The notes: a model not told the origin generated them from the letters alone. Shown: positions 18,919 through 30,052, counted from the first letter of the stretch. The stretch is DNA of 35,407 nucleotides from Haplomitrium mnioides (GCA_049999725.1 JBNGIS010008215.1:1-35407), one strand, 5' to 3'. Made by a program: numbers and translations.

Positions 18919-20939
18919 TCACTGAGTTGCTCTTACTGCAGGTCGAAACTGGATGTCACTGGAAGTGATATCGCACCGCAACCTTCCACCCTCTGGCTCT
19001 GTGTTGACCTCTGCTTAGCTGAACTCACTCACATCTCACAGGTTGTGCTATTGCCACTCAGCCACTTGCCCACAAGTCGGCTAAAATGTGCAAATCAACA
19101 CAAGTGACCCTTCATCCTCACTTGGACAGGGTACACCTTGCTTGCCAATCCTAGTTGATTGGTTTTCTCCTCAACCTAGGAGCAAAATTGACAACAAATC
19201 AAAATAGAACTTTGGCACTCTTCTCCTGACCACTACAGACCGATCTTTGGTTTCCTACAAAAAGATGCTCAGATTTTCTTGCTTCATTGCAACAAAAATC
19301 TAAGCTTTCAGATAACATGCGCCCTTGGAGTGTGCTGGTGGACTCCTACTACCCTTTCACTGCTCAGCAGAGGGTTTGGTTCAGCCTCTCTGAATTCATA
19401 ATTATTTTATTTTATTTTTTTGAAAACTCTATTTTTAATTCTGGTTAGTTCAAATACCCCTGCTCTATTGCTATTGTATGTCACTATGATTTCAGCAAGG
19501 GAACTGCCAAGACAATATGCAGGTGGTGATTCCAAAATTCTGATATGCAGCTTTCTTCCCAACAGATTTTCTCTCTTAGATCAGACCAAGTCTGTTCTGT
19601 TAGCCCATAATACATAAATTCCTCCGACAGTACTATGTTTTGGCTCTTTCTCAACCCTGACACCCAATTTCGGCGCTACCCCAATGCTCCTCACCAGGTC
19701 ACAGACACGCTTGTCTTGCTCATTGCAAGACCTGCACACCAATTTTGTTGTCAATTCTGGACAGCTGTACAAGGGAATTACAACAGGGTCCCTAAAACAA
19801 TTGCCCACAATAGAAGATGTTGTGAGTTCCCTACTTGAGCAATTTGCCTGCCACCAAAGAATCCGAGCAAAAAGCAAAATCTTTGAATTTCTTGCAGTAG
19901 TGATTTGCTGCTTGACATAATTCCTCAATCTGCAATCTTGCTGACTGACGAAACTTTGTTCGAAACGTGCAGCTCAATCCCCTATTTTTTATGAACAACC
20001 CTTAACCATGTTGCCTCAATTCACATCTTAACAATTTGCTTCTGGACAAAATCTGAACATTATCTGTGAATTTTTGAACAACAGATTGGCTTCCCAAACC
20101 CTCAAATGAATCTTTGTCTTTCCACCAAAATCCTTGATCTTTGTTCTTCCACAGAAATCCTTGATCTCTGTTCACAATTTTAGAAGTCCTCTACCCCTCA
20201 TGGACCAAGACATATCTACAGGGCCTTCTACAGTTGTTGTTTCATGACAACCAAAGCAGCTTGGACCGCTTGTTGAATCTTTCTGCACAATCGCACTAGG
20301 CTTGCAATTTATGAGCAGAAAATCTCTGGAAAGTCTTCTTATTCTTGAAATCTGGGTACATAGAGCTTCCATTATCTGACCTGTGATCTCACTAGTTAAA
20401 AGGATCTAAGAAGAACTGCCTCCACTATCGTTCCACAGTTCATTGTGGGCTAAATGACTTTCAAGGACTCTATAGACTCACTGCACCGCCATTGTCAGAT
20501 CCGTGAACCATATGACTACGAGAAATGTTGCAAATTTCACAAGTTTTACTTTTCCAACCAATTGCTCCATGCAAATGTTGCTGCTCTTGAGTTCAAATGC
20601 AGAGTAGGCCTCCTTCAATTCAACCTAAGGACTTCTTCAATTTGTTGTGTTGGTTCTTCAGTAAATTGTTTCAACAAATGCAGCGACATTCTTTTCTTCG
20701 AGTGATACCTTCTCAAAGAAATTCCAAATTGTGGGTTGATCTTCCGATATCAAAACCAGCACACATTTGTTCACAAGGAATCACGCTTCTCCAAGAACTG
20801 CAATGCCTCAGCTCTCCTCTTGGTTCATACAATTAGCTGACATCAAAAGATAACCTTTCGAGGAGAGTACGTGGCCTTATATACTAAGGCACAAAAAGAC
20901 AAAAAACTCAAAATGTCTAGAAATAGAAAACTACATGGA
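18919..20939 (-). other. Gypsy-B leader and putative 5' LTR
   Basis: No coding signal on either strand. On the minus strand a TGTAG start at 20935, a TATATAAGG box (about 20883-20875) and a ...GGGCGCA end at 19318 would make a 1.6 kb LTR. TGTTATCTGAAAGC follows at 19317 and loosely resembles the TGGTATCAGAGC primer site. This is tentative, because no second copy is found at the other end. Confidence 0.4.
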
Positions 20940-21659
20940 ATGTTGTGACAATACGCTTCGAATAGCCCATTTACAAGAAGCGGATCACATTCCAATCTTT
21001 GGGAATCTTAAGGTAGACAAGACTATAGAGTTGCTTCAATGCACTTGGTGGTGGCCAAACCTAGCTCAAGATGTTCGTGCCTTTGTTTGTTCTTGTGAAA
21101 GTTATAAGCAAAACAAGGCTTCAAATCAAAAAACAGCTTGTATTCTTCAACCACTATCAATTCCTACTACTTGTGGAAATATATAACCTTAGATCTTGTC
21201 ACTTCGCTTCCAACCACGCCTTGTAGGTTTACTGGCATTGTGATGTTTGTGGATAAGCAAATAGATTCATCTAGCACTGACGATGGATATAGTGGATACT
21301 CCACAATTGGTAAAAAATTACTTTGATATAGTTTTATGTTATCATGGAATGCCAAAGGTGTTAATATCTGATAGAGATCCACAATTCACTGGGAAGTTTT
21401 GGCAAGAGTTGTTCACACTTTTGTGTACCAAACTATCTATGTCTACGGCTTTTCATCCTCAAAAAGATGGACAAATTGAATGCACGAATCGCACTATGGA
21501 GAACATGCTTTGAGCATTTATCACTGTTTATCACACAGAGTGGGATAGTTTCTTATTGGCTATAGAATTTGCATACAACAACTCCAAACAAGGAAGTACT
21601 AGATTTTCTCCTTTCTTTCTCAAGTCAAGTCAACATCCTCTTATTCCGGATGGGTTAGG
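20940..21659 (+). pseudogene. Gypsy-A integrase, main part
   Basis: Zinc-binding part: AHLQEADHIPIFGNLKVDKT, CTWWWPNLAQDVRAFVCSC and ESYKQNKA. Core: ITLDLVTSLPTT and IVMFVDKQID in one frame (first Asp), then MPKVLISDRDPQFTGKFW (second Asp) and HPQKDGQIECTNRTMENML (Glu), so D-D-E is all visible. STRFSPFFLKSSQHPLIPDG follows and then breaks straight into mid-LTR sequence, so the C-terminal part of pol is deleted. Stops and frame changes occur between domain parts. Confidence 0.85.
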
Positions 21660-21924
21660 GTTACTTTTAGTGAATTGGTATATGGTCACTTTTAGGGTTG
21701 AAATTGGAAGTGAATTGTAAGTGAAGGAAGGAGATGACACCTTCTTCTCTTGTATAAATAGAAGGGCTTCATAGCCATACTCTTCATTCTAGAGTTCCTC
21801 TCGAATCACTCAGGTTCTTGGTTGTTTGACTTTTGCTTGTCTTATTGGAATTTGGTTGAAGAACTCTATTAGAGCTCACTATGAGTTCCTAATTATTTGG
21901 ATGTGGTCCTTGAGTTCTTTTATA
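21660..21924 (+). repeat. Gypsy-A 3' LTR, 5'-truncated
   Basis: Matches 8563-8826 at nearly equal length, including TATAAATA at 21753-21760. The first 115 b of the LTR (8448-8562) are absent, lost in the same deletion that removed the end of pol. Confidence 0.85.
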
Positions 21925-24236
21925 GTTTAAGCCAAAACCCAAACAGGTAGATACTTTATATGAAAATTCTTTGCCAAAAGTCCATTATGACAAGAAATTT
22001 GTGAAGAAAAAGCTCGATTTGATATCAATTTTGAAATCAAGAAGAATTTCATGTTGTCAAAATAATTGTTTGTCATTGTGCAAGACATTTTTTTTAAATA
22101 TGAGAGAAATATATTTTGGACAAAGCATGAAGAATCAAGATATTACATTGTAATAAAGAATACCAAACAAAGACTCCAATGTTGACAATTGATTCACTCT
22201 ACCTGGTGGTACTATTGTTTGTAAAAGAGCCTTCAAATTAATATTCTTAGTAGGGAATAATAGAATTCAAAAGTTTCAAAATCTCAATAGCACAAATCCG
22301 AGAGACATTTTTGGAAATAGAGAATTATCTGCTAAAGGAGTATTCGTGTATGAATGGAAGGACGGTTTTTTCCATATATGCTATGAGAGAACGCTCAATA
22401 AAGAAGTTTATAACTTGCCAGATGATTTTACAAAATGGGAAGTTTATGACTACTGCACAAATTATTTGAAAAAGAAAGATCTCAATTGAATTCTTAGTTT
22501 TTCTAGTTTTACAAAACATTGGAGAATTCATTTTTCAAATGTTAAAATTCCAAAATGCAATAGGTTTGATGTTTGTGAAACATGGGAAGAAATAAAGTCA
22601 TCTTGAGAAATTAAATTATGACAAAGGTAGCAAATTTCTTCTCTTTTTACACCTATGGTTATTATGATACTCTTTTTGCGATATTCAAAGCTTAGTTCTA
22701 GAGATGTTGCACTTTCGCAACTTAATGCAACAAGATATTGGTTTTGTTAAGTAGTTTCATAAACGAGGTTCAAGTCAAATAAACCTTAGCAATTGGAGTT
22801 GTAAAGAAAGACTCTATGCTTGGGTTTGTTGCTTTTAGTTTGAATTCAAAGTACATCGATAGTCAAATAAAGCAAGGAAATTGTTTTGATTGTGGTTGTG
22901 ACCATAGACTTGCAACAAGTTTTGCTATTGTTGATTTCAATCCAAAGCCCATTCCTAGATAAACAAGATCAAGAATTATTTATGTTGTTTGCAAACCCTA
23001 TGCGCGCATAGGTTTTGTTCTTGCTTCTTTCAATTTCAGTCGCAATAACAATCAAACAAAGCCAAGATATTGATGTTGTTGCTTTTGATTCTATGTGTAA
23101 ATAGGAACAATTATTGTTTCTTTGAATCCTATGTGCAAATAAAATCAGTTATTGTTTATTTGAACCATACGCGCATAGAGTCCAAGTTAGCATTGAAATT
23201 GAAGTTCCAGTTTGTGACCCAAAGGACGCAAATCTTGGTTTCTCCTCTTGAAACTTTTGAGCATTTTGAGTCAAAGACAAGTAGTTATTGTGAATGTTAT
23301 TTTGATTCTACTAGACTTAAATAGTCTAAACTACATTTTAATAATTTTTTATTGTCACCTCTTCTAATCCAAGCATTTGTTGAAGTTGCTTTGAGTAATT
23401 TTAGTGCATGAGGTTATCTTTTGAAATTCCAGACATGAAGACATGTTTTACTGAACTATTTATATCTTTTTGGTGCTTTGGGATGATGCAGCCAAATACA
23501 ATTGCCAGTTATTTCTCCATCGTGACCAACAAATAAAAGAAATAACAAAACTTGCAAACTATTGAAGAAAAGGTTATGTTGATGCTCAAAAGTACTTGGG
23601 AATCGTTATGAGTGGAATGGATTAAAAAACAGCCATTCCACACTAGCCTTTACCACCAAAAAAATTTGATAAAGATTGTTTGGTAGGTGTGCATGTTGTT
23701 GGTGTATTAATATTCAATCGTGCTTTCTTCAAAGGTCTTTTAACCTACGTAAACTTGAGAAACGACTCAAATTTAATAGTTACGGTGCTCAATAGAATAT
23801 TATGTGATTTTAAAGAGTTGTTGCCTCCAACTTTGTATATTTAGTTGGACAATTCGACACGAAAGAGAAATATTCTATTTTATTTGGATATCTTTGTCTT
23901 CTTATTGCCAAATTTTTTTTTAAGAAAATCAAGGTGGGATTTCTCATAGTTAGCCATACTCATGATCAAATATTCAACATATTCTTGACACGTTTGAAAC
24001 ATGTCAAAGATTTTACGATTACGAGTCTTAATGAGGCGTTACAATTGTCTTAAGATTCTAAACTAAAGATATCTCTTTTGATGGAAACTTGGGATTTTAA
24101 ATTGCATCTGCAACAACATCCCTCTTTCTCTAGTTCAAAGGATACATGATATTACCTTAATCAACAATTTAAGTTCAAGTTGAGTGATTCAAAGGCAAAG
24201 ATTTGGGGCAAACAACTTTCAATAGATGAATTTTGG
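21925..24236 (+). pseudogene. DUF7869-like gene of T1, middle part
   Basis: Continues the gene after Gypsy-A; the counterpart is T2 at about 33190-30840. It holds SMKNQDITL, TIVCKRAFKLI, NPRDIFGNRELSAKG, FTKWEVYDYCTNYLKKKDLN and HWRIHFSNVKIPK, the cysteine-rich N-terminal half of DUF7869-type proteins. About 23480-24030 carries eroded remains of the DGMDQ and GHTH core better kept in T2. AT-rich stretches between blocks (22600-23450) are probably introns and hold CTATGCGCGCATAGG-type palindromes (22990-23180). Many stops. LTR-C splits it at 24237. Confidence 0.65.
22980..23190. repeat. Dispersed palindromic cores in probable intron
   Basis: CCTATGCGCGCATAGG (22993-23008) is a perfect 16-base palindrome. 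Related cores follow (CCTATGTGCAAATA near 23128, CATACGCGCATAG near 23166). The same intron in T2 (31950-32290) has TATGCACGCATAG and others. Confidence 0.8.
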
Positions 24237-24241
24237 CTACC
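24237..24241. other. CTACC target-site duplication, left of LTR-C
   Basis: CTACC here and at 27960-27964. T2 shows a single CTAC(A) at this point in otherwise collinear sequence, so the duplication arose on insertion. Confidence 0.9.
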
Positions 24242-25226
24242 TGTCGCTCCCCTATTTCAGGCCTTAACCTTTTCAGGCCCTATTTTGAGTGCAGAGGAGG
24301 ATGGGTTTTGGGCTTTCAGGTTCTTTTCTGAGATGGCCCTTTGCCAGTTACCACTTTCAAACCTTAAGGACTCTTCCTTTCCTTACAGGCCTGGTATGCT
24401 TTTCTCACTCTTCTTCTTCTCACACTCAAGTCAGACATTCAACCACTCTCAAGTCCAGATCCATTACACTCAGCTGTGATTTGTGTGATTCTTGCACTTT
24501 ATTCATATGACCCAATGACTTAGGCCCTGCCACCTTATTTGAGCTTGGGCAGAATGGTGATGGTGACCTGCACAACTGAACACTACAACAGGCTAGACTC
24601 CCCTTCTCAAGGTTGTCACAGCACTTGTCCAAATTATCCTAACTATCCTAATGCACTAAGTCCTAATCTATACAACACAATCAGACCAAAGAGCATTTAC
24701 CCCCAGGCTACCAGACTTGTGTCAAGGGACTGGACTCCCCTTTCAAGACTGTTCCCAGGGTTTGATCAGCTGATATGTGTCTCCTAATCTAATACAACTT
24801 GACAACACAATGCAGAAAGGAAATCTAGCTACACAGATATAAACAAACACGTTTATACACTATGTGCAAGAGAAAATAGAGTCCTTGAAGGCCCTTTGGA
24901 TTTCTACCAAATAATACTTCCCTTATAAGTCCCGTTGTCTTACAACTGCAGCCCAGCAACCCACACACCCTCCTCTCCAGATAGTTTTTTAACTTCCCTC
25001 GCGAGAAGCTTTGTTTTTACTTCCTCAAGCTAGGAAGAGAGTTTCTTTGACTTCCACCTCTAGAAGACAACTTTACCAGCTGCAGGTAGCCCACTCCACC
25101 CTCGAGCCTCGACTAGTCTTACTATGCAATGTATCGGCACTAGCACAGCCCCCCCTCTCAGCTCCACTTGAAGAATAACACACTAGAGTGTCCTCAGAGC
25201 ACTCTAGGCTGATGCTCACACACAAG

Positions 25227-25740
25227 GAATGGCAGAGACAACCCCAAGCTCCTCACTTGGCGGCCTCTCCCGAAGTCATAACCAGCCGGAATTCCTTCGA
25301 ACTATCATATTAGTAACCCTCTGCTCTGGTCCACCGGCAAGGATGAGGTCACTTGGGTCTCCCCCCAGTCCTCCTCTAAATCCCCCTGGCCTCCTGGAGC
25401 TAGTACCCCTGCTTCATATAGTTCCTCACTGAATTCCCACTCCAGCCGCCCCTCGTTGTGATTTCCTTGTCCTCAAGTCGTGATGCTTCTACATAGAGAA
25501 TGCAGAGACGACCCCACGTCCTCCTATGGTGGCCTCTCCCGAAGTCTTAGCTGACCAGAATACAATCGAGACCCCGTATCAGTAACCCTCCGCCCTTGTC
25601 TACCTGCAAGGATGAGGTCACCAAGGTCTCCCCCCAGTCCTCCTCTAAATCCCCCGGTTCCCCTTGAGCGAGTACCTCTGCTTCACGTAGTCTTGTCAGT
25701 GAATTCTAACCCCAACCTCCCTTTGTTGCGATTCCCCTTT
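25227..25740. repeat. Two-copy tandem repeat (about 270 bp) within LTR-C
   Basis: 25227-25486 and 25497-25740 share GGCGGCCTCTCCCGAAGTC / GGTGGCCTCTCCCGAAGTC, AAGGATGAGGTCAC and GTCTCCCCCCAGTCCTCCTC at the same spacing. Confidence 0.9.
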
Positions 25741-26139
25741 GCATGCAGTTGCCTCACGCCATGAGATTTCCTGTGCATCAACCCGAAAGAATTCGATAGC
25801 AAACGATATATACTCCCCTCGCGCGCTGCCCCTCAACGCCCGATCTGATGAATAGTCGTTATGGCCGTTAGCTCGAAATAGGAGACGACGACGCGTGGCT
25901 TCACTATTTGGTAATCCCGTTACCACGGGATGGGAGAAGGCGCCGCGTGTCCTGCAGTTGGTCGAGCAAAAGACAAGGTCAACGGTAACTTCAACGAGGA
26001 GCTCCGAGGAATCTTGCGGGAAGAGATTTCGTAGATTCTTGCATGAGCAAGTTCGAAGAGGCTCTTTGAAACCGAGTTCCGTAGTGCCCCACGGAACCGA
26101 CTCCAAGGAATCTTTTTAGATCCCCCCGTAGATTCCTCT

Positions 26140-26500
26140 TTCTTCTCCTCACGCCACGTCGTCCGCTTCACCGCCATCCGACGCTGTCCCGCAAGGGGGT
26201 AGGCTGACCGTTGCACTAACCTCTCCTTCCGCAGTTGACCCGCACGTTGCACGAGGTCAGGTGAACTCCTCTCCTTGCACTGCGTATCCCGTGAATTACC
26301 TCGGGGTCCTTGGAGTCGCCACGTCCTCCGAAGTGCGCCGTCCGATGCCGCCCCGCAAATGGGTAGGTAGACCGTCGCGCGGACCCTTCTTCCGAAGTTG
26401 ACCTTTGGAAACACAACAAGGCTCCTCAGCGCGCCATGTTTCCGAAGCCTCCCGCGAATTCTCTGCGCTCGCCACGTCATCCGTAGAGCCGCCACGGACT
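26140..26500. repeat. Degenerate tandem repeat (about 180 bp) within LTR-C
   Basis: CGCCACGTCGTCCG..CGCC.TCCGACGCTGTCCCGCAAG.GGGTAGG-type sequence near 26150 recurs near 26325 (CGCCACGTCCTCCGAAG, GATGCCGCCCCGCAAATGG) and partly near 26470 (CGCCACGTCATCCG). A further set of related units (GGAATCCCGCGAAGGG, GGAATCTCGCGGGACC) appears near 27327-27380. Confidence 0.7.
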
Positions 26501-27964
26501 TCCCCTACTTGCCGAAGAAGAACTGTGCCAATATTGCCGTTTCGTCGTACCTTCGAAGTAAGAACTCCGCGCACGCCCGAGGCTATCTTTGTTAACACTT
26601 TCGAAAGCTCAATGTAAGAACTACTAGGCCCTTTCGAACCGTTTGCCCCTTTCAAACTTTCGGATGCCAGCCGCATCCAGTCGAACTTTCACCTTTCTGG
26701 TTGCCGAAGCGGCGAACAAACACCCTTTTGGCGCCATTAGCTCCTCCGTCGGTCGCACCAGCGTTAGCTTCATTTTCCGGCCGCTCTCATCTCGCTCGCC
26801 GATTCACCGATATATCATCCTTTCGCCATGCCATTCGTTTCCCCCCATCGGATAGACGCCATATTGCCCTTTTGGCTCAGCCTTCTTTTCGTTGGACGGT
26901 TTGCGCTGGGTCACCGCTTTGCCACTAATGCTCGTTGTTCGAACCGGTTCGCCGACAAGTTGCCTTTTTGCCTTCACTCGCTCTTATTCGGTCAGATCGG
27001 TGATCAGTCCCTCTTTCGGCTCTCCTCTATGTTTTCTCTTGGCGAATCTATGCTAGGTCGCCCCTTCGGCTTCCACGCTCCTCCTCCTCTCGGATCTTTG
27101 ATATATTGTCTTTTCGGCACTCTCCCGTTTTCCTTCGGCCAGACTCGCGATAAGTCACTGTTTCGAGTCCTTTTCCTCGCTCCCCTGTTGGTTCCTCGCG
27201 GATCCCTCTTAATCGGGGATCCACTTGTCGTAAGATGGATTGGAACTCGATTAAGTGGGCTCCCCGCTTAGGGAGGCGCCTGTCCGGAGATCCGCGGACC
27301 TCTTGGTGCCGCCACATCGTCTGTGGAATCCCGCGAAGGGCTCCGGAGACGCCACATTTCCGTGGAATCTCGCGGGACCTTTCGGGGACTCCACTCTTTA
27401 GCCAGGATTCCAGACTCAAATGGAGCGTTCGATCGGCCTTTGCAGGGCTCGCTCTTGCTTGCAGGATCGAGGCGTCCCTCTTCCCTGGCGTTGCTCGCCC
27501 TCATGACGATCTCACCTCCTTCTGTCAGCTCCTGATCTTTGCTTCCCGATTTGTGGCCACTGCAGAACCCACGCGATCTGCCTTTCTTTGGAGTGCCTTT
27601 AGACTTCCTTGTTGTTGATCCGTTCTTCTTCCTTCTGCGATCGCTTCGCCATAGGTGGTTGCTCTGTTTCTTCTTCCCATGCTCCGATCTCCACATCCTC
27701 CTTAGGCCCACGGATTCTCGCTGGCTTGCTTTGAATTTGAAAATGAGGCCCCTCCCCTAGTTGACGATCACTGCTCTCTCCTCCTCTCTTCTGCCATGAT
27801 CTTGTTTCCCTTCTAGGAATCATGCGCCCTGCTCTTAGTAGCTGTTTGAGAGTATTCAGCTGTTCCTAAGAGGCCCTCATACTTGCTAAGGAGTATTTGG
27901 GCCGTTGATGCTTCTGATTTCATGAATTCTGCTTGAATGCTCCAAAGCACTGGCTGACACTACC

Positions 27965-28990
27965 TCTAGATGGTGTTTGTCAACTCAAGTGTCTACATGA
28001 AGTGGACAAAGAAATTTTAAATTCAATGTTGATTCCTCTCAAAGCATACTCTAAAATCAAACGTTCTCAAAAAGAAGAAAGAGAAGTTGACATGAAGAAA
28101 ATTGTCTCTGCAATAAGAGACAACATAAGTGAGAATTGCTACAAGTTCTTTACTGATTTTGATATTCAATGGTGGAATGACTTTTTCCTTGCCCAACAGA
28201 AGATTCAAACTTATATTCTTGAAAGAAAAACATGAGGACTTAAAGCAGAATTCACCTTACCAACATCACAACTGGCAAATACTTGTAATGATTCTTAAAA
28301 TGTTTGTCTAAGTTCTCAGTTTGATGCTCAACAAATAGAGGAAGATGTTATAGTAGAACATATACTTTCTACATGTTGAGAAATCTACGATGGAGCACCT
28401 AAGCCACGAGAATGAACTGTTTCATATAACACAAGATACAAGCACAAATTTGGCAACCTACATGAGGTGAGAGCCAAAATGTTTATTTGTGTGCATCACT
28501 AGATCCAAAGGGCTGACTATTTTGGGTTGCCAAAGTTCTCAAAGTTTTGTCATTTGATGAGGAAGAACTCCCAAACCCGAAACGAGTACGTGTTCAATGG
28601 TTTATTTGTGAAGCTAAGGATGCATTTTTTAGACAATACTTTTCAGAAAAAATAGCAACAGCAAAAGGAAAACACAAATCCAAGTTACATACTAATGCAT
28701 TTGATGTAACACAAGTCATGATTTTGTCTTTTGATTTTCTTCTCACACACAAAAACCAATTGAAGAAAACCACTCTAGCTACCATTCAATCAAATCTATT
28801 TTGAGTATGAAAGACTAAAAGCAATCAACCTTGACATGTTTGAAAGAGATTCAATGAATGTTATTAACACTGAGTTATATTGTGTTAATCTTGATTCATC
28901 TTCTGAAGTTGAATCCGAAGAAGTCAATACGAGTGACAAAAGTCATTTAGGAACCCCATTGTTTATTGTCTTCTTTCAATTTACATTGTA
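27965..28990 (+). pseudogene. DUF7869-like gene of T1, 3' part
   Basis: Collinear with T2 (30840 to 30060) up to about 28745, then continues to the stop. Best stretch: SQKEEREVDMKKIVSAIRD, NISENCYKFFTDFDIQWWND. Later in other frames YFGLPKFSKF (T2 keeps FWIAKV), NPKRVRVQWFICEAKD and VMILSFDFLLTHKN, a small beta-type module often seen at the C-terminus of this family. It ends with an acidic tail, SEVESEEVNTSDKSHLG. Function of the tail unknown. Several stops. Confidence 0.65.
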
Positions 28991-30052
28991 ATTTAAGTTT
29001 ATTATTTCATAAAGTACCTTAGAATGGTATCCACAAATTTCTTGAATTTTTATGCCACCGTGAACTTTTTAGTGTAAGATATTCCAAGTTCATTTTTATC
29101 TTTTGTGAATGAAACTTAAACATTTAATCATAATTTTCATTTGGTTTCTAAAAATTTTTTTGATCCAAAATATAACTATTTTCCTTTTTTTTTATTGTTT
29201 TCCAAAAGAATTTAATTTTTTGGTATTGCTAAAGCATTTGCCCAAATCGACTATTTAATCCTTTGTTTGCAAGGACTTTGACGTAAAACTTGAAACCTTT
29301 TGCGCACTTTGACTCTGATGGAGAGCTTTTTACCCCTTTTATTCTTCGATTCTGATTCAAAAACCCTATTTGTAAGCGAGCCTAGAGTTCATTGCGGAAA
29401 ATATAACCTTAAGCACATCTAGACTCGGATCTAGAAGTCTGAACCCTATGCTCGCATAGACTTTGATGCACAAGTCAAAACCTCATGCGCATATAGACTC
29501 TACTATGAAACTTTAAACCTACGTTTAGCATTGTTTTTGCTGCCAAGTGCTCAAATGTTGAACTCGGATTCCTATGCATGCATGGACTTTGGTGTGGAAG
29601 TCAAAGCCTTCCACACCTACCAGCTCTGATATACAACCCTCAACCTTCTACATACAAAGACTACCTTGTAGAACTTAAATTCTACACCACTCAAAGACTC
29701 TCATGTAGAACTCGAAGCCTTTTGTTTGGAAGACTCTTGTCCAAAACTTGGAGATACTACCTGTTTAGACTTTGAAGTAAATCTCTAAAAACATTAGGCT
29801 TTTTGATGTTGAACTATAATTCCTTTGCATATATGATTCTCTGAATTATAAAATATTTTGAATTACTAAAACCTTTTAAAATATACCCACTTTAACCTTT
29901 GCATAGATAGATTTTAAACTACAAAAGAAAGTTTTTTTCTTGCTTGAACTTGAAAATAGAGCTCCAAAATCCATGCAATGGTTCATTGTGTTGGTTATTG
30001 TGTCTTGGAATTCCAAACTCATTCCATGGACTTCTAGTTCATTTGGTTTTTT
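28850..30052 (+). repeat. Right long inverted repeat of T1
   Basis: Inverted partner of 953-2180, including the last coding bases of the DUF7869-like gene, the A/T-rich 3' region (28980-29230), a degenerate tandem array with cores such as CTATGCTCGCATAG and CCTATGCATGCATGG (29250-29830), and the tip ending AGTTCATTTGG plus a T run. At 30053 it abuts T2 in reverse orientation. Confidence 0.85.

Larger units (their letters stand above)
11648..20939 (-). mobile_element. Gypsy-B: Ty3/gypsy retrotransposon carrying a DNA cytosine methyltransferase and a PHD finger
   Basis: Minus-strand element inserted in Gypsy-A's integrase. Both flanks carry ATGTTGT (11644-11650 and 20940-20946), and deleting the insert rejoins the integrase frame VPQDDVV-TIRFE apart from one later 1-base shift. 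Domain order from 18918 downward: gag with CCHC knuckle, coiled-coil linker, protease, DNMT3-like C5 methyltransferase, RT, RNase H, integrase, PHD finger. A matching LTR pair was not found: the right end (19318-20935) and the left end (11648-11773) each look LTR-like but do not resemble each other, so one or both ends are rearranged. Confidence 0.8.
8448..21924 (+). mobile_element. Gypsy-A: degenerate Ty3/gypsy retrotransposon, itself split by Gypsy-B
   Basis: Direct repeats at 8563-8826 and 21660-21924 are the LTRs. Between them, gag, protease, RT, RNase H and integrase follow in Ty3/gypsy order. GTTT at 8444-8447 recurs at 21925-21928. Joining the flanks across it gives a sequence aligning without a gap to T2 (near 33175-33215), so this is the insertion point. 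Retroelement duplications are usually 5 bp; TTGTT/TAGTT is the 5-base reading with one mismatch. Removing Gypsy-B (about 11648-20939) leaves about 4.2 kb, so it is also internally deleted: no gag zinc knuckle, and loss of the 3' end of pol with the start of the 3' LTR. Confidence 0.85.
24242..27959. mobile_element. LTR-C: 3.7 kb TG...CA insertion, probably a giant solo LTR
   Basis: Begins TGTCGCTCCCC and ends GGCTGACA (TGTC...GACA inverted tips), with 5 bp CTACC duplications on both sides, all hallmarks of an LTR insertion. No gag or pol motif is found on either strand, and no direct repeat of its two ends is visible. It therefore reads as one LTR left by recombination, although a non-autonomous element with unrecognised internal sequence is possible. 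Base composition differs sharply from the surroundings: 25100-27800 is G/C- and CpG-rich and holds Arg/Ser-rich chance frames. Orientation is not settled. Confidence 0.75.
953..30052. mobile_element. T1: composite two-gene DNA element with long inverted ends, carrying nested insertions
   Basis: Seen: 953-2180 is an inverted copy of 28850-30052, and between them lie two divergent genes, a ParB/DNA-methyltransferase gene (minus, from 7074) and a DUF7869-like gene (plus, from 7625). The plus gene is interrupted by Gypsy-A (8448-21924) and LTR-C (24242-27959). Removing both gives a continuous match to the uninterrupted copy T2. Net length without insertions is about 11.9 kb. Inference: long terminal inverted repeats around a divergent gene pair indicate one cut-and-paste type element, with the DUF7869-like protein as candidate transposase. 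A clear target-site duplication was not found at the outer ends; only a TGAG match is visible (near 941-944 and 30056-30059). The alternative is two unrelated decayed genes caught between inverted copies. Confidence 0.6.

Noticed and set aside
19581-19928. 115-codon minus-strand frame with Cys pairs
   Set aside because: It lies in the presumed LTR/leader of Gypsy-B, has no recognisable motif, and overlaps equally long frames on the other strand.
25920-26676. Long Arg/Ser-rich open frames on the minus strand within LTR-C
   Set aside because: They overlap in several frames, have no domain, and follow from CpG-rich tandem repeats with few stop codons.
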